From Nitrosospira multiformis (GTDB taxonomy: Bacteria > Pseudomonadota > Gammaproteobacteria > Burkholderiales > Nitrosomonadaceae): a DNA stretch of 64,000 bases. Position 1 is the stretch's first letter, and every line of letters starts with the position of its first letter. A program made the position numbers and the translations under genes. Under the pieces are notes generated by a model that saw nothing but the letters and a program-made list of their open reading frames with translations, ran no database searches and had not been told where the DNA came from. Location: assembly GCF_900111585.1 (NCBI RefSeq), contig NZ_FOHI01000007.1, positions 62,001-126,000 of the forward strand, given 5' to 3'. Below are positions 45,039-53,511 of this stretch, piece by piece.

Positions 45039-46595
45039 ATGAAAACGGTCTATCGGATTTATCCGGCAGTAGGAATTGCGCGTATAGGAAACAGCGAGAG
45101 CGCATATTTTTTTGGTCCCGAATCTCCCGAAATCGTTCCCCCTGGACCCTATCGCGACAATTCCGGAAAAATAAAGCCGCAGGCAGCCCGATTCCGGATT
45201 TATAAATTCATCCGGGATGATTTCGGCAAGGAAACCATCGACAGCGAGATCGTTGCGAATGAAAAAACAACGATTACATGGAGTGTACACCTCGTTAATC
45301 GCAAAGCAGCCGGAGGAAATTTTCCTCCGGGCGGTCCCGGAGGTTCGGCGCGGAATCCAGGATATGATCGAGCGGGACTGGTCGTGGATGCCACGTTGCG
45401 ATCGATATCGGGAAAGAGCAAATCCCCTGCCCCGTTGAACGGAGAAATAGATTTCATAAGGAATGGCAGCGTCGAAGGCAGTGCAAAAATCGATCTCGGG
45501 CAGCTGCTCACCGATGAGAACGGACGGCTGATTGTCATCGGCGGCCCAGGCAAGTCAGGCTCTCCCCTGGGCAGGGGATTGAACAGTTTTGCCAACAACG
45601 ATGGCTGGTACGATGGCGTTTCCGACGGGCCGGTGAATGCCGTGGTGGAGGTCGAGGGAGAAGCGCCCCTCACTGCCGAAGAAGGCGCCTGGATTGTCGT
45701 CGCTCCGCCTTCCTACGCGCCAGGCATCGAAAACGTAACCACCTGGTACGATCAGGCGGTCAATGTTGCCTCCAGAAACTTCTCTCCTCTCCTGATAAAA
45801 AATGTACCGTCGTTCACCCGCCATATCTACCCGATACTGAAGCGCGTGGTCATGATTCACTGGGTAGTCGAGGAGAGAAATCGACATCACGGGGATGCCG
45901 GCAATTTTCTGAATCCGGCTCGATTGAGCAAACTCGCGGACAAGACCGAGAATGGAAGGTCGGCGCGCGAGACGGTCTTAAACTGGCTGACGAAACCCAA
46001 CACGCATGTTGATCCCAATACCCCGCCGCGCCAGACGCCACCCAGCATGCCTAAAGTGAACAGCGGATTGGATCCGGATAACCCGGAGCGAGGAGAATAT
46101 ACCGCGCTCACGGAATATCAGTATGCGCTCATGGAAAAATGGGCGCAAGGTGATTTCGAAGCGGACTGGACGGGCGAACCGACACCGGTTGCTTTCGACG
46201 AATTGCCATTGAATCAGCAGCCGGACACTTTAACCCGCGCTGCCCTGGAAGGATGCATCGGGGCGCCGTTCTTTCCCGGGATCGAAGTCACGTACGTGAT
46301 CGCGCAAGCAGGAACTTACCAGGCGCCTTTTCGAATCAGGCAGACTCTTCCTCCGGGTTTTCTGACGGAACGCATGGCGTTACCCTGGCAGGCGGATTTT
46401 CTGGCTTGCGGAGAGCTGTGGTGGCCGGCTCAACGCCCTGTGGATGTCATCACCGCCTCCGGGCTGCGACCATTTTCCCGGGGCATAGAGGACTATGTTG
46501 ACATGGTCCGGTGGTGGACCGAACTGGGCTTTATAGTGAAGAAAGGCGACCAATATGTCGAGGATGAGCGCAGACCCATCGCGGGTCAGACCTGA
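45039..46595 (+). CDS. LodA/GoxA-like quinoprotein oxidase
   Basis: A 518-residue protein similar to LodA-type amino-acid oxidases: an N-terminal IYPAVGIARIGNSES motif, GGPGGSARNPGYDRAGL, GNSxxx-like turns, PSYAPGIENVTTWYDQ, and the C-terminal WQADFLACGELWWPAQRP block. In LodA a Cys and a Trp form a cysteine tryptophylquinone cofactor, made only with the help of the flavoprotein LodB. Here Cys about 457 in DFLAC is the likely cofactor Cys and the Trp partner lies downstream, but I cannot fix which one. No LodB-like gene lies in the neighbouring sequence. The protein is at the short end of the family. The ribosome-binding site is GGGAAG. Confidence 0.8.
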   Translation: MKTVYRIYPAVGIARIGNSESAYFFGPESPEIVPPGPYRDNSGKIKPQAARFRIYKFIRDDFGKETIDSEIVANEKTTITWSVHLVNRKAAGGNFPPGGPGGSARNPGYDRAGLVVDATLRSISGKSKSPAPLNGEIDFIRNGSVEGSAKIDLGQLLTDENGRLIVIGGPGKSGSPLGRGLNSFANNDGWYDGVSDGPVNAVVEVEGEAPLTAEEGAWIVVAPPSYAPGIENVTTWYDQAVNVASRNFSPLLIKNVPSFTRHIYPILKRVVMIHWVVEERNRHHGDAGNFLNPARLSKLADKTENGRSARETVLNWLTKPNTHVDPNTPPRQTPPSMPKVNSGLDPDNPERGEYTALTEYQYALMEKWAQGDFEADWTGEPTPVAFDELPLNQQPDTLTRAALEGCIGAPFFPGIEVTYVIAQAGTYQAPFRIRQTLPPGFLTERMALPWQADFLACGELWWPAQRPVDVITASGLRPFSRGIEDYVDMVRWWTELGFIVKKGDQYVEDERRPIAGQT

Positions 46596-46664
46596 TCCGG
46601 CCAGGAAGGGAAAAAGGAGGACCGCCAGTAGAATCTGTACCGCTTAGTCCAGTCCTTCCTTTTC

Positions 46665-48026
46665 TCAAACCTGCGCTTGCTTGAAGACAGATGGATCGAG
46701 CTGGTATCGTTGCAGCAGCTTGTAGAACTCCGTGCGATTGCGCTTGGCGAGGCGTGCTGCCTGGGTAACGTTTCCTCCCGTGATTTTAAGTACGCGCACC
46801 AGATAATCCCGTTCAAAACTTCTGCGCGCATCCTCGAAAGACACGAGTTGCTCTTCTTCCCGGTGCATCGCATCGTAGACCAGCACTGGTGAAATAAGGG
46901 GTGCAGTACTCAATGCAACGCATCTCTCGACGACGTTCATGAGTTGGCGCACATTGCCGGGCCAGGATGCGGCCACCAGTGTTTCCATTGCCTCGGGAGA
47001 AAAACCGTTGATATTTTTCTGGTATTTCTCTGAAAACGTGCTGAGGAAGTAATTTATCAGTAAAGGAATATCTTCGCGCCTCTGCGCCAGAATCGGGATG
47101 GTAAGTGACACCACGTCCAGCCTGTAATACAGATCTTCCCGGAATGTTCCAGCAGCGATTTCTGTTTTCAGATCGCGGTGGGTGGCCGAAATAATACGCA
47201 CATCCACCGGGATAGATTGCGCCGACCCAACCGGGCGCACCTGCCTTTCCTGCAGTACACGCAACAGCTTGACCTGAAGCAAGACCGGCATATCGCCGAT
47301 TTCGTCGAGGAAGAGAGTGCCCCCCTCAGCCAGCTGGAATAAACCCTTATGATCCCTGACAGCCCCGGTGAATGCCCCTTTGACATGCCCAAACAACTCG
47401 GATTCCAGCAACTGTTCCGGAATGGCCGCGCAATTGATGGCGACAAACGGATGGTCGGAGCGTTTGGATGCATCATGTATGGCGTGGGCGAACAGCTCCT
47501 TGCCCACCCCGCTTTCTCCATAGATCAGCACGCTGGCGTCACCTTCCGCAACCAGTCCCGCCCGGGTAAGAAGATCCTCCATGACAGCGCTCTGGGTGAT
47601 GATATTCTTGCGCCACGGTGCCTGCGACAGTTCTTTCTGCGATCCAGCGCCCGGAACGAACTTGAGCGCCTGACTGATATTGGCCAGCAACGTCTTGCTG
47701 TCAAAAGGTTTGGCAAGATAGCCGAATACCCCTCGCTGGACAGCCGTGACAGCATCGGGAATCGTCCCGTGCGCCGTGAGTATGATTACCGGCAAGGTTG
47801 GCAAGGAGCGATGGATTTGTTCAAATAATGCCATGCCGTCCATGCCGCTCATCTGCATATCGCTGATGACCAGTTGCGGACGGGACACATCCAGATAGTT
47901 CAGAGCCGCCTCTGCGCTTGGGACTGCGTCCACCTTGTACCCCGCCGCAGTAAGGCGCATGGTCAGGAGCTCAAGCAGATCAGTATCGTCGTCAACGATC
48001 AGAATTTTGGGTTTTGCATCGGACAT
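46665..48026 (-). CDS. Sigma-54-dependent response regulator (GlrR/QseF type)
   Basis: A 453-residue NtrC-class activator. The receiver domain (1-120) has phospho-Asp 56 in VISDMQM. The AAA+ domain (about 140-380) has Walker A GESGVGKE at 170-177, the sigma-54-contacting GAFTGA loop at 217-222 and Walker B FLDEIGD near 239-245. The C-terminal FIS-type helix-turn-helix lies near 420-445 (GNVTQAARLAKRNRTEFYKLL). The order kinase, lipoprotein and regulator is that of the enterobacterial glrK-qseG-glrR (qseE-qseG-qseF) operon, so I infer envelope-stress or related control through sigma-54. The gene ends convergent with the LodA-like gene. Confidence 0.92.
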   Translation of the reverse strand: MSDAKPKILIVDDDTDLLELLTMRLTAAGYKVDAVPSAEAALNYLDVSRPQLVISDMQMSGMDGMALFEQIHRSLPTLPVIILTAHGTIPDAVTAVQRGVFGYLAKPFDSKTLLANISQALKFVPGAGSQKELSQAPWRKNIITQSAVMEDLLTRAGLVAEGDASVLIYGESGVGKELFAHAIHDASKRSDHPFVAINCAAIPEQLLESELFGHVKGAFTGAVRDHKGLFQLAEGGTLFLDEIGDMPVLLQVKLLRVLQERQVRPVGSAQSIPVDVRIISATHRDLKTEIAAGTFREDLYYRLDVVSLTIPILAQRREDIPLLINYFLSTFSEKYQKNINGFSPEAMETLVAASWPGNVRQLMNVVERCVALSTAPLISPVLVYDAMHREEEQLVSFEDARRSFERDYLVRVLKITGGNVTQAARLAKRNRTEFYKLLQRYQLDPSVFKQAQV

Positions 48027-48040
48027 GATTTTACGTTTCT

Positions 48041-48583
48041 TTACAATTCCTTAAGCAGATTCTTTTCCATGCTTTTTATGGCATCGATCTGACTCTGCAG
48101 GGTTTCTACACGCTTCTGCTCATCTTTCAGTTTCTGCGAAAGTTCCTCGATGCTGTGACTCAGCCGTTGTTGCTCCGCAAGCAAGCCGGCCAGCAGGTTT
48201 TTGAAACTCTGCAAATTATTTGCCGATTTCGAGTCCTTCGGCCATTCGTTGAGCAGATGCATTGCAGAGGTAACGTCTCGAAAGGACGTATTCGGCAGGA
48301 TGAGAAGCAATACCAGACGGGCGCGGTTGGTATCGCTTTTGTTCCGCATGAAGCTCTGTTTCGCCTTGTCGTATACCCGGCTCACCTCCGCCGGCGACTG
48401 CTTGCGGATGGAATCATAAAACTCCATCATATCATCCATCTGCCCCGTCACAACCAGTTCGGTCGGCGGTGACTCGACAGCCCGCGGGCTTTCAACGCTT
48501 TCAATGGCTACGCACGCGGTCAGAAACATCAACGCCGCTACCGACGGAACCAGCCATTCTCGTATGCGCAGCATGCTCCTCAT
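48041..48583 (-). CDS. QseG-like lipoprotein between kinase and regulator
   Basis: A 180-residue lipoprotein. The hydrophobic N-terminus ends in an LTAC lipobox with Cys 24. Residues 50-110 are helical (QMDDMMEFYDSIRKQSPAEVSRVYDKAKQSF) and 125-175 form a coiled coil (LAEQQRLSHSIEELSQKLKDEQKR). It overlaps the kinase stop by 4 bp (ATGA) and precedes the response regulator by 14 bp. In E. coli the gene in this position is qseG, whose product helps the kinase. Sequence likeness to QseG is modest, so the name rests on position, lipobox and coiled coil. Confidence 0.78.
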   Translation of the reverse strand: MRSMLRIREWLVPSVAALMFLTACVAIESVESPRAVESPPTELVVTGQMDDMMEFYDSIRKQSPAEVSRVYDKAKQSFMRNKSDTNRARLVLLLILPNTSFRDVTSAMHLLNEWPKDSKSANNLQSFKNLLAGLLAEQQRLSHSIEELSQKLKDEQKRVETLQSQIDAIKSMEKNLLKEL

Positions 48584-50136
48584 GCCGATCCCTCAGGCAC
48601 ATCGTGAACGGGGAGAGTGAGCCGGAAGTGGGCGCCGCGGTCAGCCAGCGGTACAAGCTCGATGTTCCCGCCATGCGCAAGCGCGTACTCCCGAGCGATC
48701 GACAATCCCAGACCCGTTCCCCTCACGTGGCTGTCGAGCACTCTCCGCCCCTGATAGAACGGTTCGAATACTTTCTCCCGATCGGCATCATCCACTCCGG
48801 GTCCAGCGTCCACTATATCCAGTTGTGCAATCCCTGCTGTCTCACTTGTCCAGATGCGGATGCATCCTCCCCTGGGTGAGAATTTCACGGCGTTCGATAA
48901 AAGATTGTCCACAATCACTTTGACTTTTTGCGGTTCACACTCCAGCATCACTTCCGGACAAGACAAATCCATTCGCAGGCCTTTGTTAATAATGATGAGA
49001 TTCTGATCGTGCAATACCGCGTCCAGAATCTTCTTCAAACTCACCTCCTGTTTCACCAGTGCGGCTTTCTCGGTCTGAAGGGCGCTATAGCTCAGCAAGT
49101 CCTCGATGCGCCGCTGTAACTGGAGGCTATTGCTGTGAAGAATGCTGGCAACGCGCTGCTGCTCTTCCGTCAGCTTGCCAGCCACCCCTTCCACAAGCAA
49201 ATCCGCCCCTTCCCGCATGGCTGTCAGCGGAGTCTTAAGTTCGTGAGAAACATGCTGCAGAAACCGCGTCTTCTGTTCTTCAAGCTTTAGCAGGCGCTGC
49301 CTCATCCAGTCCAGTCTTTCACCAAAATAAACCAGGTCCTGAGGGCCATCCACCCGAATCGCCTTATGCAGCTTCCCCTGCCCCATGCTGCGAATGGCCT
49401 CTTCAATCTGGCGGATCGGGCGGGCGATCCGGAAGGAAAAAAAGAAGGCGAGCAATATGGCAAATGGAATCAGTGCAAGCAGTTGCCAGCCAACGGTAAA
49501 GCGCGCGGATCCCGCCATATCCTGCATTTCGTCCACCTCGCGCTCTATGAGGGCGTACCCGAGCGAGAAAAAGAAGCGTGCGGAATCCCGCAGATGACCG
49601 AAGTTGCCGATCAGTTTACGCAACTCTTCCGGTGATTCCTTAACGGCTGAAATTTCCTCGAAAATAGCAGCTTCCTCTGATTTCAGCTGTCCCAGCAATC
49701 GTCTCTGCTCGTCGCTGAGAGAGAGCTCGTCAAGGCCTGCAGCGATTTTCTCGAATCCGGCATGCCCGCGGAAATAACCCTCTAGCAGGGCAGTATCACC
49801 CAGAATGTGAGTCTGGCGCACCGCCCGCTCCATATTCGCGATTTCATCCGCAAGAGCGCGGCTGCTGTGCGCAATCTCCGCCGCCTGATATACAGCTTTC
49901 CGGCTCTGATTTGCCAACCGGTCAATGGAAAAAGCGCTATTGATGAGCGCCACGATCAGTGGCAAGCCGACCAGAGCAAAACCCAGCAGAATGAGTTTGA
50001 CAAAGGATTTGGGCTTACGCCGCAGTCTTACCCATGAACCGCTTACGCTATCCTGTCTTCCGGCTTCCACGGGGGCAATCATTTCTCTTCTTTGGTTCCT
50101 TTGAGGAATCGAAGCAATTTTGTTGGCATGCCTCAT
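48580..50136 (-). CDS. Sensor histidine kinase (GlrK/QseE type)
   Basis: A 518-residue membrane kinase. One transmembrane helix lies near 47-67 (LILLGFALVGLPLIVALI) and a second near 218-238 (LLALIPFAILLAFFFSFRI), with a helical periplasmic domain between. HAMP follows (RIARPIRQIEEAIRSMGQGKL). The HisKA box VSHELKTPLTAMREG has the phospho-His near 299. The HATPase has VDNLLSNAVKFSP, DAGPGV and GTGLGLSIA. The ATG at 50136 has AGGA upstream; the open frame continues to 50325, where it would overlap the secreted Cys-rich gene. It overlaps the lipoprotein gene by 4 bp, which shows translational coupling. Confidence 0.9.
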   Translation of the reverse strand: MRHANKIASIPQRNQRREMIAPVEAGRQDSVSGSWVRLRRKPKSFVKLILLGFALVGLPLIVALINSAFSIDRLANQSRKAVYQAAEIAHSSRALADEIANMERAVRQTHILGDTALLEGYFRGHAGFEKIAAGLDELSLSDEQRRLLGQLKSEEAAIFEEISAVKESPEELRKLIGNFGHLRDSARFFFSLGYALIEREVDEMQDMAGSARFTVGWQLLALIPFAILLAFFFSFRIARPIRQIEEAIRSMGQGKLHKAIRVDGPQDLVYFGERLDWMRQRLLKLEEQKTRFLQHVSHELKTPLTAMREGADLLVEGVAGKLTEEQQRVASILHSNSLQLQRRIEDLLSYSALQTEKAALVKQEVSLKKILDAVLHDQNLIIINKGLRMDLSCPEVMLECEPQKVKVIVDNLLSNAVKFSPRGGCIRIWTSETAGIAQLDIVDAGPGVDDADREKVFEPFYQGRRVLDSHVRGTGLGLSIAREYALAHGGNIELVPLADRGAHFRLTLPVHDVPEGSA

Positions 50137-50272
50137 ACTGATCCTGCCACTCAGGCTTGGAAACCCCTTGTGGTAGTTCAAACGATCGGAAGTGCCGGGA
50201 TTCGGCAAGCGCTGATGCAGGATGCTTACTGGTTCTATCCAGTACGTCGGGGCATTCGGCCTTTTCTGATTT

Positions 50273-50686
50273 CTATTTTTTCGTCCGGGACGAATTCGCT
50301 GTGGCACTGGAGGCGCCGGGAGCAAGATAAGGCTTGCAATAATGCTTGGAAGGAAACTCCTTGTTCCGCCGTGAATTCATGACAACGTCACCACCATTTC
50401 TTACACATTCCATGATCGATTTATCCAGGCTCGCGTAATGCTCGTCCGGGTCGGTATTTGCAGAAACCAGCGGCACTTTTTCCCTGATCTTGCGACAGGC
50501 ATCCGGTTCGTCCTGCATCGCAGGAGCATTTTTTGAAGGTGGTAACGGACACAACCGGCAGGGATTTCCAGGGCAAAGGCATCCGGAACATTCGGCTTCC
50601 GCAGCAATGGCGGCGGTGGTTCCTGCCAAGGCAGCGGGAATAAGGCAGGCAATTATCCTTAACGCGTTGATTAACCTGAAATTCAT
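50273..50686 (-). CDS. Small secreted Cys-rich protein, unknown
   Basis: A 137-residue protein with a GGAAAG ribosome-binding site and a clear signal peptide (residues 1-28, ending AAIAA-E). The mature protein starts with a Cys cluster (ECSGCLCPGNPCRLCPLPP, about 31-50) with five Cys in 15 residues. Three further Cys lie in CRKIREKV, MECVRNGG and YCKPYL. It may bind metal or form disulfides in the periplasm. The last 20 residues are Ser/Ala-rich. I do not recognise a family. It lies 136 bp upstream of the kinase gene on the same strand. Confidence 0.65.
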   Translation of the reverse strand: MNFRLINALRIIACLIPAALAGTTAAIAAEAECSGCLCPGNPCRLCPLPPSKNAPAMQDEPDACRKIREKVPLVSANTDPDEHYASLDKSIMECVRNGGDVVMNSRRNKEFPSKHYCKPYLAPGASSATANSSRTKK

Positions 50687-50813
50687 TATCGCTTTCCGTA
50701 CATGGTTAGGATATCACAAATTGATTCGCGAGTTTCCCCGGCTCCAGCTCCAGGGCGCATCCCTTTCATGCGCGCAAACCGCATCAACGGATGCCGACTT
50801 TGAAGAGGATATG

Positions 50814-51179
50814 TTACAACAACTTCGTTACATTCTCCGGCGGACGGCACAGCACCGCCTGATTGCCTCTTACAACGATGGGACGCTGAATCAGATCCGG
50901 GTTCTCCACCATGATTTTCATCAATTCCTCATCGGATAACTGCCCTGCCTGGTGCCGCTCGACAAGCTTGAGGTCGTGTGCGAGCGATTCCTCGCGACGC
51001 AATACATCCATTATCGGAATACCAAGCTTGTCAATCAGTTCGCGCAGCCGTTCAACGGTCAGCCGTGCGTCATAATAGTTGACTGCATCGAACTCTTCCC
51101 CGCTTTCTTTCAGCAGAGCGAGCGTAGCCCGGCATTTGCTGCATGTCGGTTTCTGATAAATGGTGATCTTGTCGGTCAT
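50814..51179 (-). CDS. ArsC/Spx-family protein (arsenate reductase-like)
   Basis: A 121-residue thioredoxin-fold protein with an AAGGAG ribosome-binding site. The active-site region KPTCSKCRATLALLKE starts at residue 10 and has a CxxC pair, with Arg directly after. The late NPDLIQRPIVVRG segment carries the Arg that ArsC proteins use to bind oxyanion, and GNQAVLCRPPENV closes the domain. Glutaredoxin-coupled arsenate reductases have one Cys in this motif (NxxCxxSR), so the CxxC form and the unlinked location make a general ArsC/YffB-like oxidoreductase as likely as a true arsenate reductase. No ars genes are adjacent. Confidence 0.82.
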   Translation of the reverse strand: MTDKITIYQKPTCSKCRATLALLKESGEEFDAVNYYDARLTVERLRELIDKLGIPIMDVLRREESLAHDLKLVERHQAGQLSDEELMKIMVENPDLIQRPIVVRGNQAVLCRPPENVTKLL

Positions 51180-51261
51180 TGAATTCTCCTTCCTATCTCC
51201 CGGAACCTCGACCGGGATGTAATTCGCCCTGCGAAACGATGAAAATGCATTCAGGTCAAAC

Positions 51262-53052
51262 CTAAGTCGAACCTTGAGGCCGCTTTATCTGTTCGTGTGC
51301 CGGATGCTCGGCATTCCTATCGGTTTGGGGGAAGTTCGCCAGCACATGCCGGACCATGCTGAACGCAAGTTCGTGTTCCCCGAGAAACACCATTCCTCCG
51401 CTTTCCTTTCTCAGTAGCGCTGCCTCTTCTTCGTTATGCGTACGCACAATAATCCCGACTGATGGGTTAAGTATACGTGCAGTTTCGATCATTCGGCGAG
51501 CGCGCAGTGTATCGGGAACCGCGATCACCAGCATCGCAGCCCGCGCGATGTGCGCCTGGATAAGCACTGCGGGCTCCGCCGCGTCTCCAGCGACGGCGTG
51601 AATGCCGCGTTTGCGCAACCCTTCGACGGTCTCCCGATTCTGCTCGGCCACAACCAGGGGAACGCCCTCTTTCGTGAGCGTTTCACCAATGTGTCCGCCT
51701 ACGCGCCCATATCCCACCAGCACGACATGGTTCGTAACATAACTCGATGTAACAGTGGTCGGCAACTCCGCCAGGGGATCGTCCGAACGTTCAAGGATGC
51801 GCGCCACGCCGGAACGGGAACGTATCCATGCCTGCGCCGGTTCAACCAGCTTGAATATCAGCGGATTCAATGTGATCGAGATGAAGGCTGCGGCGAGTAT
51901 GAGACTCTGCGCTTCAACCGGCAGGAGTCCGAGCGACACTCCCAGACCGGCAAGGATAAATGAGAATTCCCCGATCTGCGCGAGGCTGGCTGATACAGTA
52001 AGCGCAGTATTCAAGGGGTAACGGAAGGCGAGTACCAGCAGGAAGGCAGCGAGCGACTTGACAATGATGATGATGGCGAGTGTGGCGACAAGGTGAAGAG
52101 GCTGCTCTATCAGTACATTGGGATCGAACAGCATTCCCACGGAGACAAAAAACAAAACCGAGAACGCGTCCCGAAGCGGCAGCGATTCATGAGCGGCACG
52201 ATGACTGAGATCCGATTCCCTCATGACCATGCCGGCAAAGAACGCGCCCAGCGCGAACGAAACGCCGAAGAGCATGGCCGAGCCATAGGCAATGCCTATC
52301 GCAACAGCGATCACGCTCAGGATGAAGAGTTCGTTGGAGTTGGTGCTCGCAACATACCAAAGCAATCTGGGAAAAACGCGCCTTCCCACCACAAGCATCA
52401 GCGCAATGAAAATAGCCACCTTGCCAAAAGTAAACAGCACCGAGATCAGCAAGCTCAGGCTCGATACGTCCGTCGTGGCACCACTCCCGTCGCTGTGCAA
52501 CCAGTCCGCAAGCGGGGGCAGCAATACAAGAACAAGAACCATCGCCACATCTTCAACGATCAGCCATCCCACTGCAATCGAACCATTGACTGATTTGAGC
52601 AAACCCCGCTGCTCCAGCGCTCTCAGCAATACAACAGTGCTCGCGGTCGAAAGCGACACACCATATACGATACTGATGGCCGGATTCCAGCCCCAAGAAA
52701 GAGCAACAGCGGCACCGAAGGCCGTAGCGACACTAATCTGAACGAGAGCACCAGGCAAAGCGATACGACGCACTGCCAACAGATCCTTGAGCGAGAAATG
52801 CAATCCCACTCCGAACATCAGTAAAATGACACCGATTTCCGCCAGTTGACCTGAAAGCTCCATATCGGCGACGAACCCTGGTGTGTTGGCGCTCATGATG
52901 ACGCCTGCGGTCAGATAGCCCACCAGGACGGGCAACTTCAGCCGGTTGGCGATCACTCCCATCAGCAGGGCAAGGCCGAAGCTGACAGCAATGGTAGTAA
53001 TCAGGGTAAAACTGTGAGGCATTGGATTTGCCGGAGATAGTAAGGAAACCAT
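51262..53052 (-). CDS. Kef/YbaL-type cation:proton antiporter (CPA2)
   Basis: A 596-residue membrane transporter. The first 400 residues form about 12 helices of the CPA2 family (VGYLTAGVIMSANTPGFV, VILLMFGVGLHFSLKDLL, LIVEDVAMVLVLVLLP, FALGAFFAGMVMRESDLSHRAAHESLPLRDAFSVLFF). A cytoplasmic TrkA-N/RCK domain (about 440-560) has the NAD-binding VLVGYGRVGGHIGETL and a GDAAEPAVL acid residue. It is expected to exchange K+ or Na+ for protons, with nucleotide-gated control. Its layout is closest to E. coli YbaL. The ribosome-binding site is AGGGG. Confidence 0.9.
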   Translation of the reverse strand: MVSLLSPANPMPHSFTLITTIAVSFGLALLMGVIANRLKLPVLVGYLTAGVIMSANTPGFVADMELSGQLAEIGVILLMFGVGLHFSLKDLLAVRRIALPGALVQISVATAFGAAVALSWGWNPAISIVYGVSLSTASTVVLLRALEQRGLLKSVNGSIAVGWLIVEDVAMVLVLVLLPPLADWLHSDGSGATTDVSSLSLLISVLFTFGKVAIFIALMLVVGRRVFPRLLWYVASTNSNELFILSVIAVAIGIAYGSAMLFGVSFALGAFFAGMVMRESDLSHRAAHESLPLRDAFSVLFFVSVGMLFDPNVLIEQPLHLVATLAIIIIVKSLAAFLLVLAFRYPLNTALTVSASLAQIGEFSFILAGLGVSLGLLPVEAQSLILAAAFISITLNPLIFKLVEPAQAWIRSRSGVARILERSDDPLAELPTTVTSSYVTNHVVLVGYGRVGGHIGETLTKEGVPLVVAEQNRETVEGLRKRGIHAVAGDAAEPAVLIQAHIARAAMLVIAVPDTLRARRMIETARILNPSVGIIVRTHNEEEAALLRKESGGMVFLGEHELAFSMVRHVLANFPQTDRNAEHPAHEQIKRPQGST

Positions 53053-53180
53053 GATAAACCCCTTTTTCTGATGGGTTTATCGGGAATTTGCCTGGACAGG
53101 GTCCAAAACTGATACAGGAACGCGATCAGTGGTATGAATGCGGCGTGCGCCGACATGGAAAACGACTTTTTGTTTTATTA

Positions 53181-53475
53181 TTATTGTGAGCGCGTGAAAA
53201 TGCCAGACCCCGAGTAGTGAAGTCTGTCAGGGGCTCGGCTGACCTTAGCCTCTGCGGCGGACCGCGCTTGACCGGCTAGGAGTCCCAACCCGGCAAGCAT
53301 CATGGCCAAGATCTCCATCTCCGGTATCGGAGAACCTTCCCAGCCCATATCATTCATGGCTTCATGATTCATTCCGCAAAATATTTGCCCAGATCAGGGG
53401 TAATGGCAGAGCCTGGCTTGCCAGGAACAACGGGGCGAACAGTATGACGAGAAATGTCGAGTGGATAAATTTCAT
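53181..53475 (-). pseudogene. Split mini PEP-CTERM gene
   Basis: An ATG at 53475 with GGGAGGG upstream encodes a signal peptide (MKFIHSTFLVILFAPLFLAS) and stops after 37 residues at 53362. Beginning 11 bp before that stop, another frame (53372-53181) reads SPIPEMEILAMMLAGLGLLAG followed by basic residues, a PEP-CTERM-like sorting signal. A signal peptide and a sorting signal in two frames with almost nothing between them suggest a collapsed gene whose middle was lost and whose frame was broken. Confidence 0.6.
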
Positions 53476-53511
53476 TTTACCCTCCCGATATTTCCAAGGT
53501 TAGGATTTTGA

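Noticed and set aside
50137-50325. N-terminal extension of the sensor kinase
   Set aside because: It would overlap the secreted Cys-rich gene, and the ATG at 50136 has a good ribosome-binding site.
50814-53052. Arsenic resistance island
   Set aside because: Only an ArsC-like protein is present; the neighbouring transporter is a CPA2 antiporter, not an arsenite pump, and no ArsR is seen.
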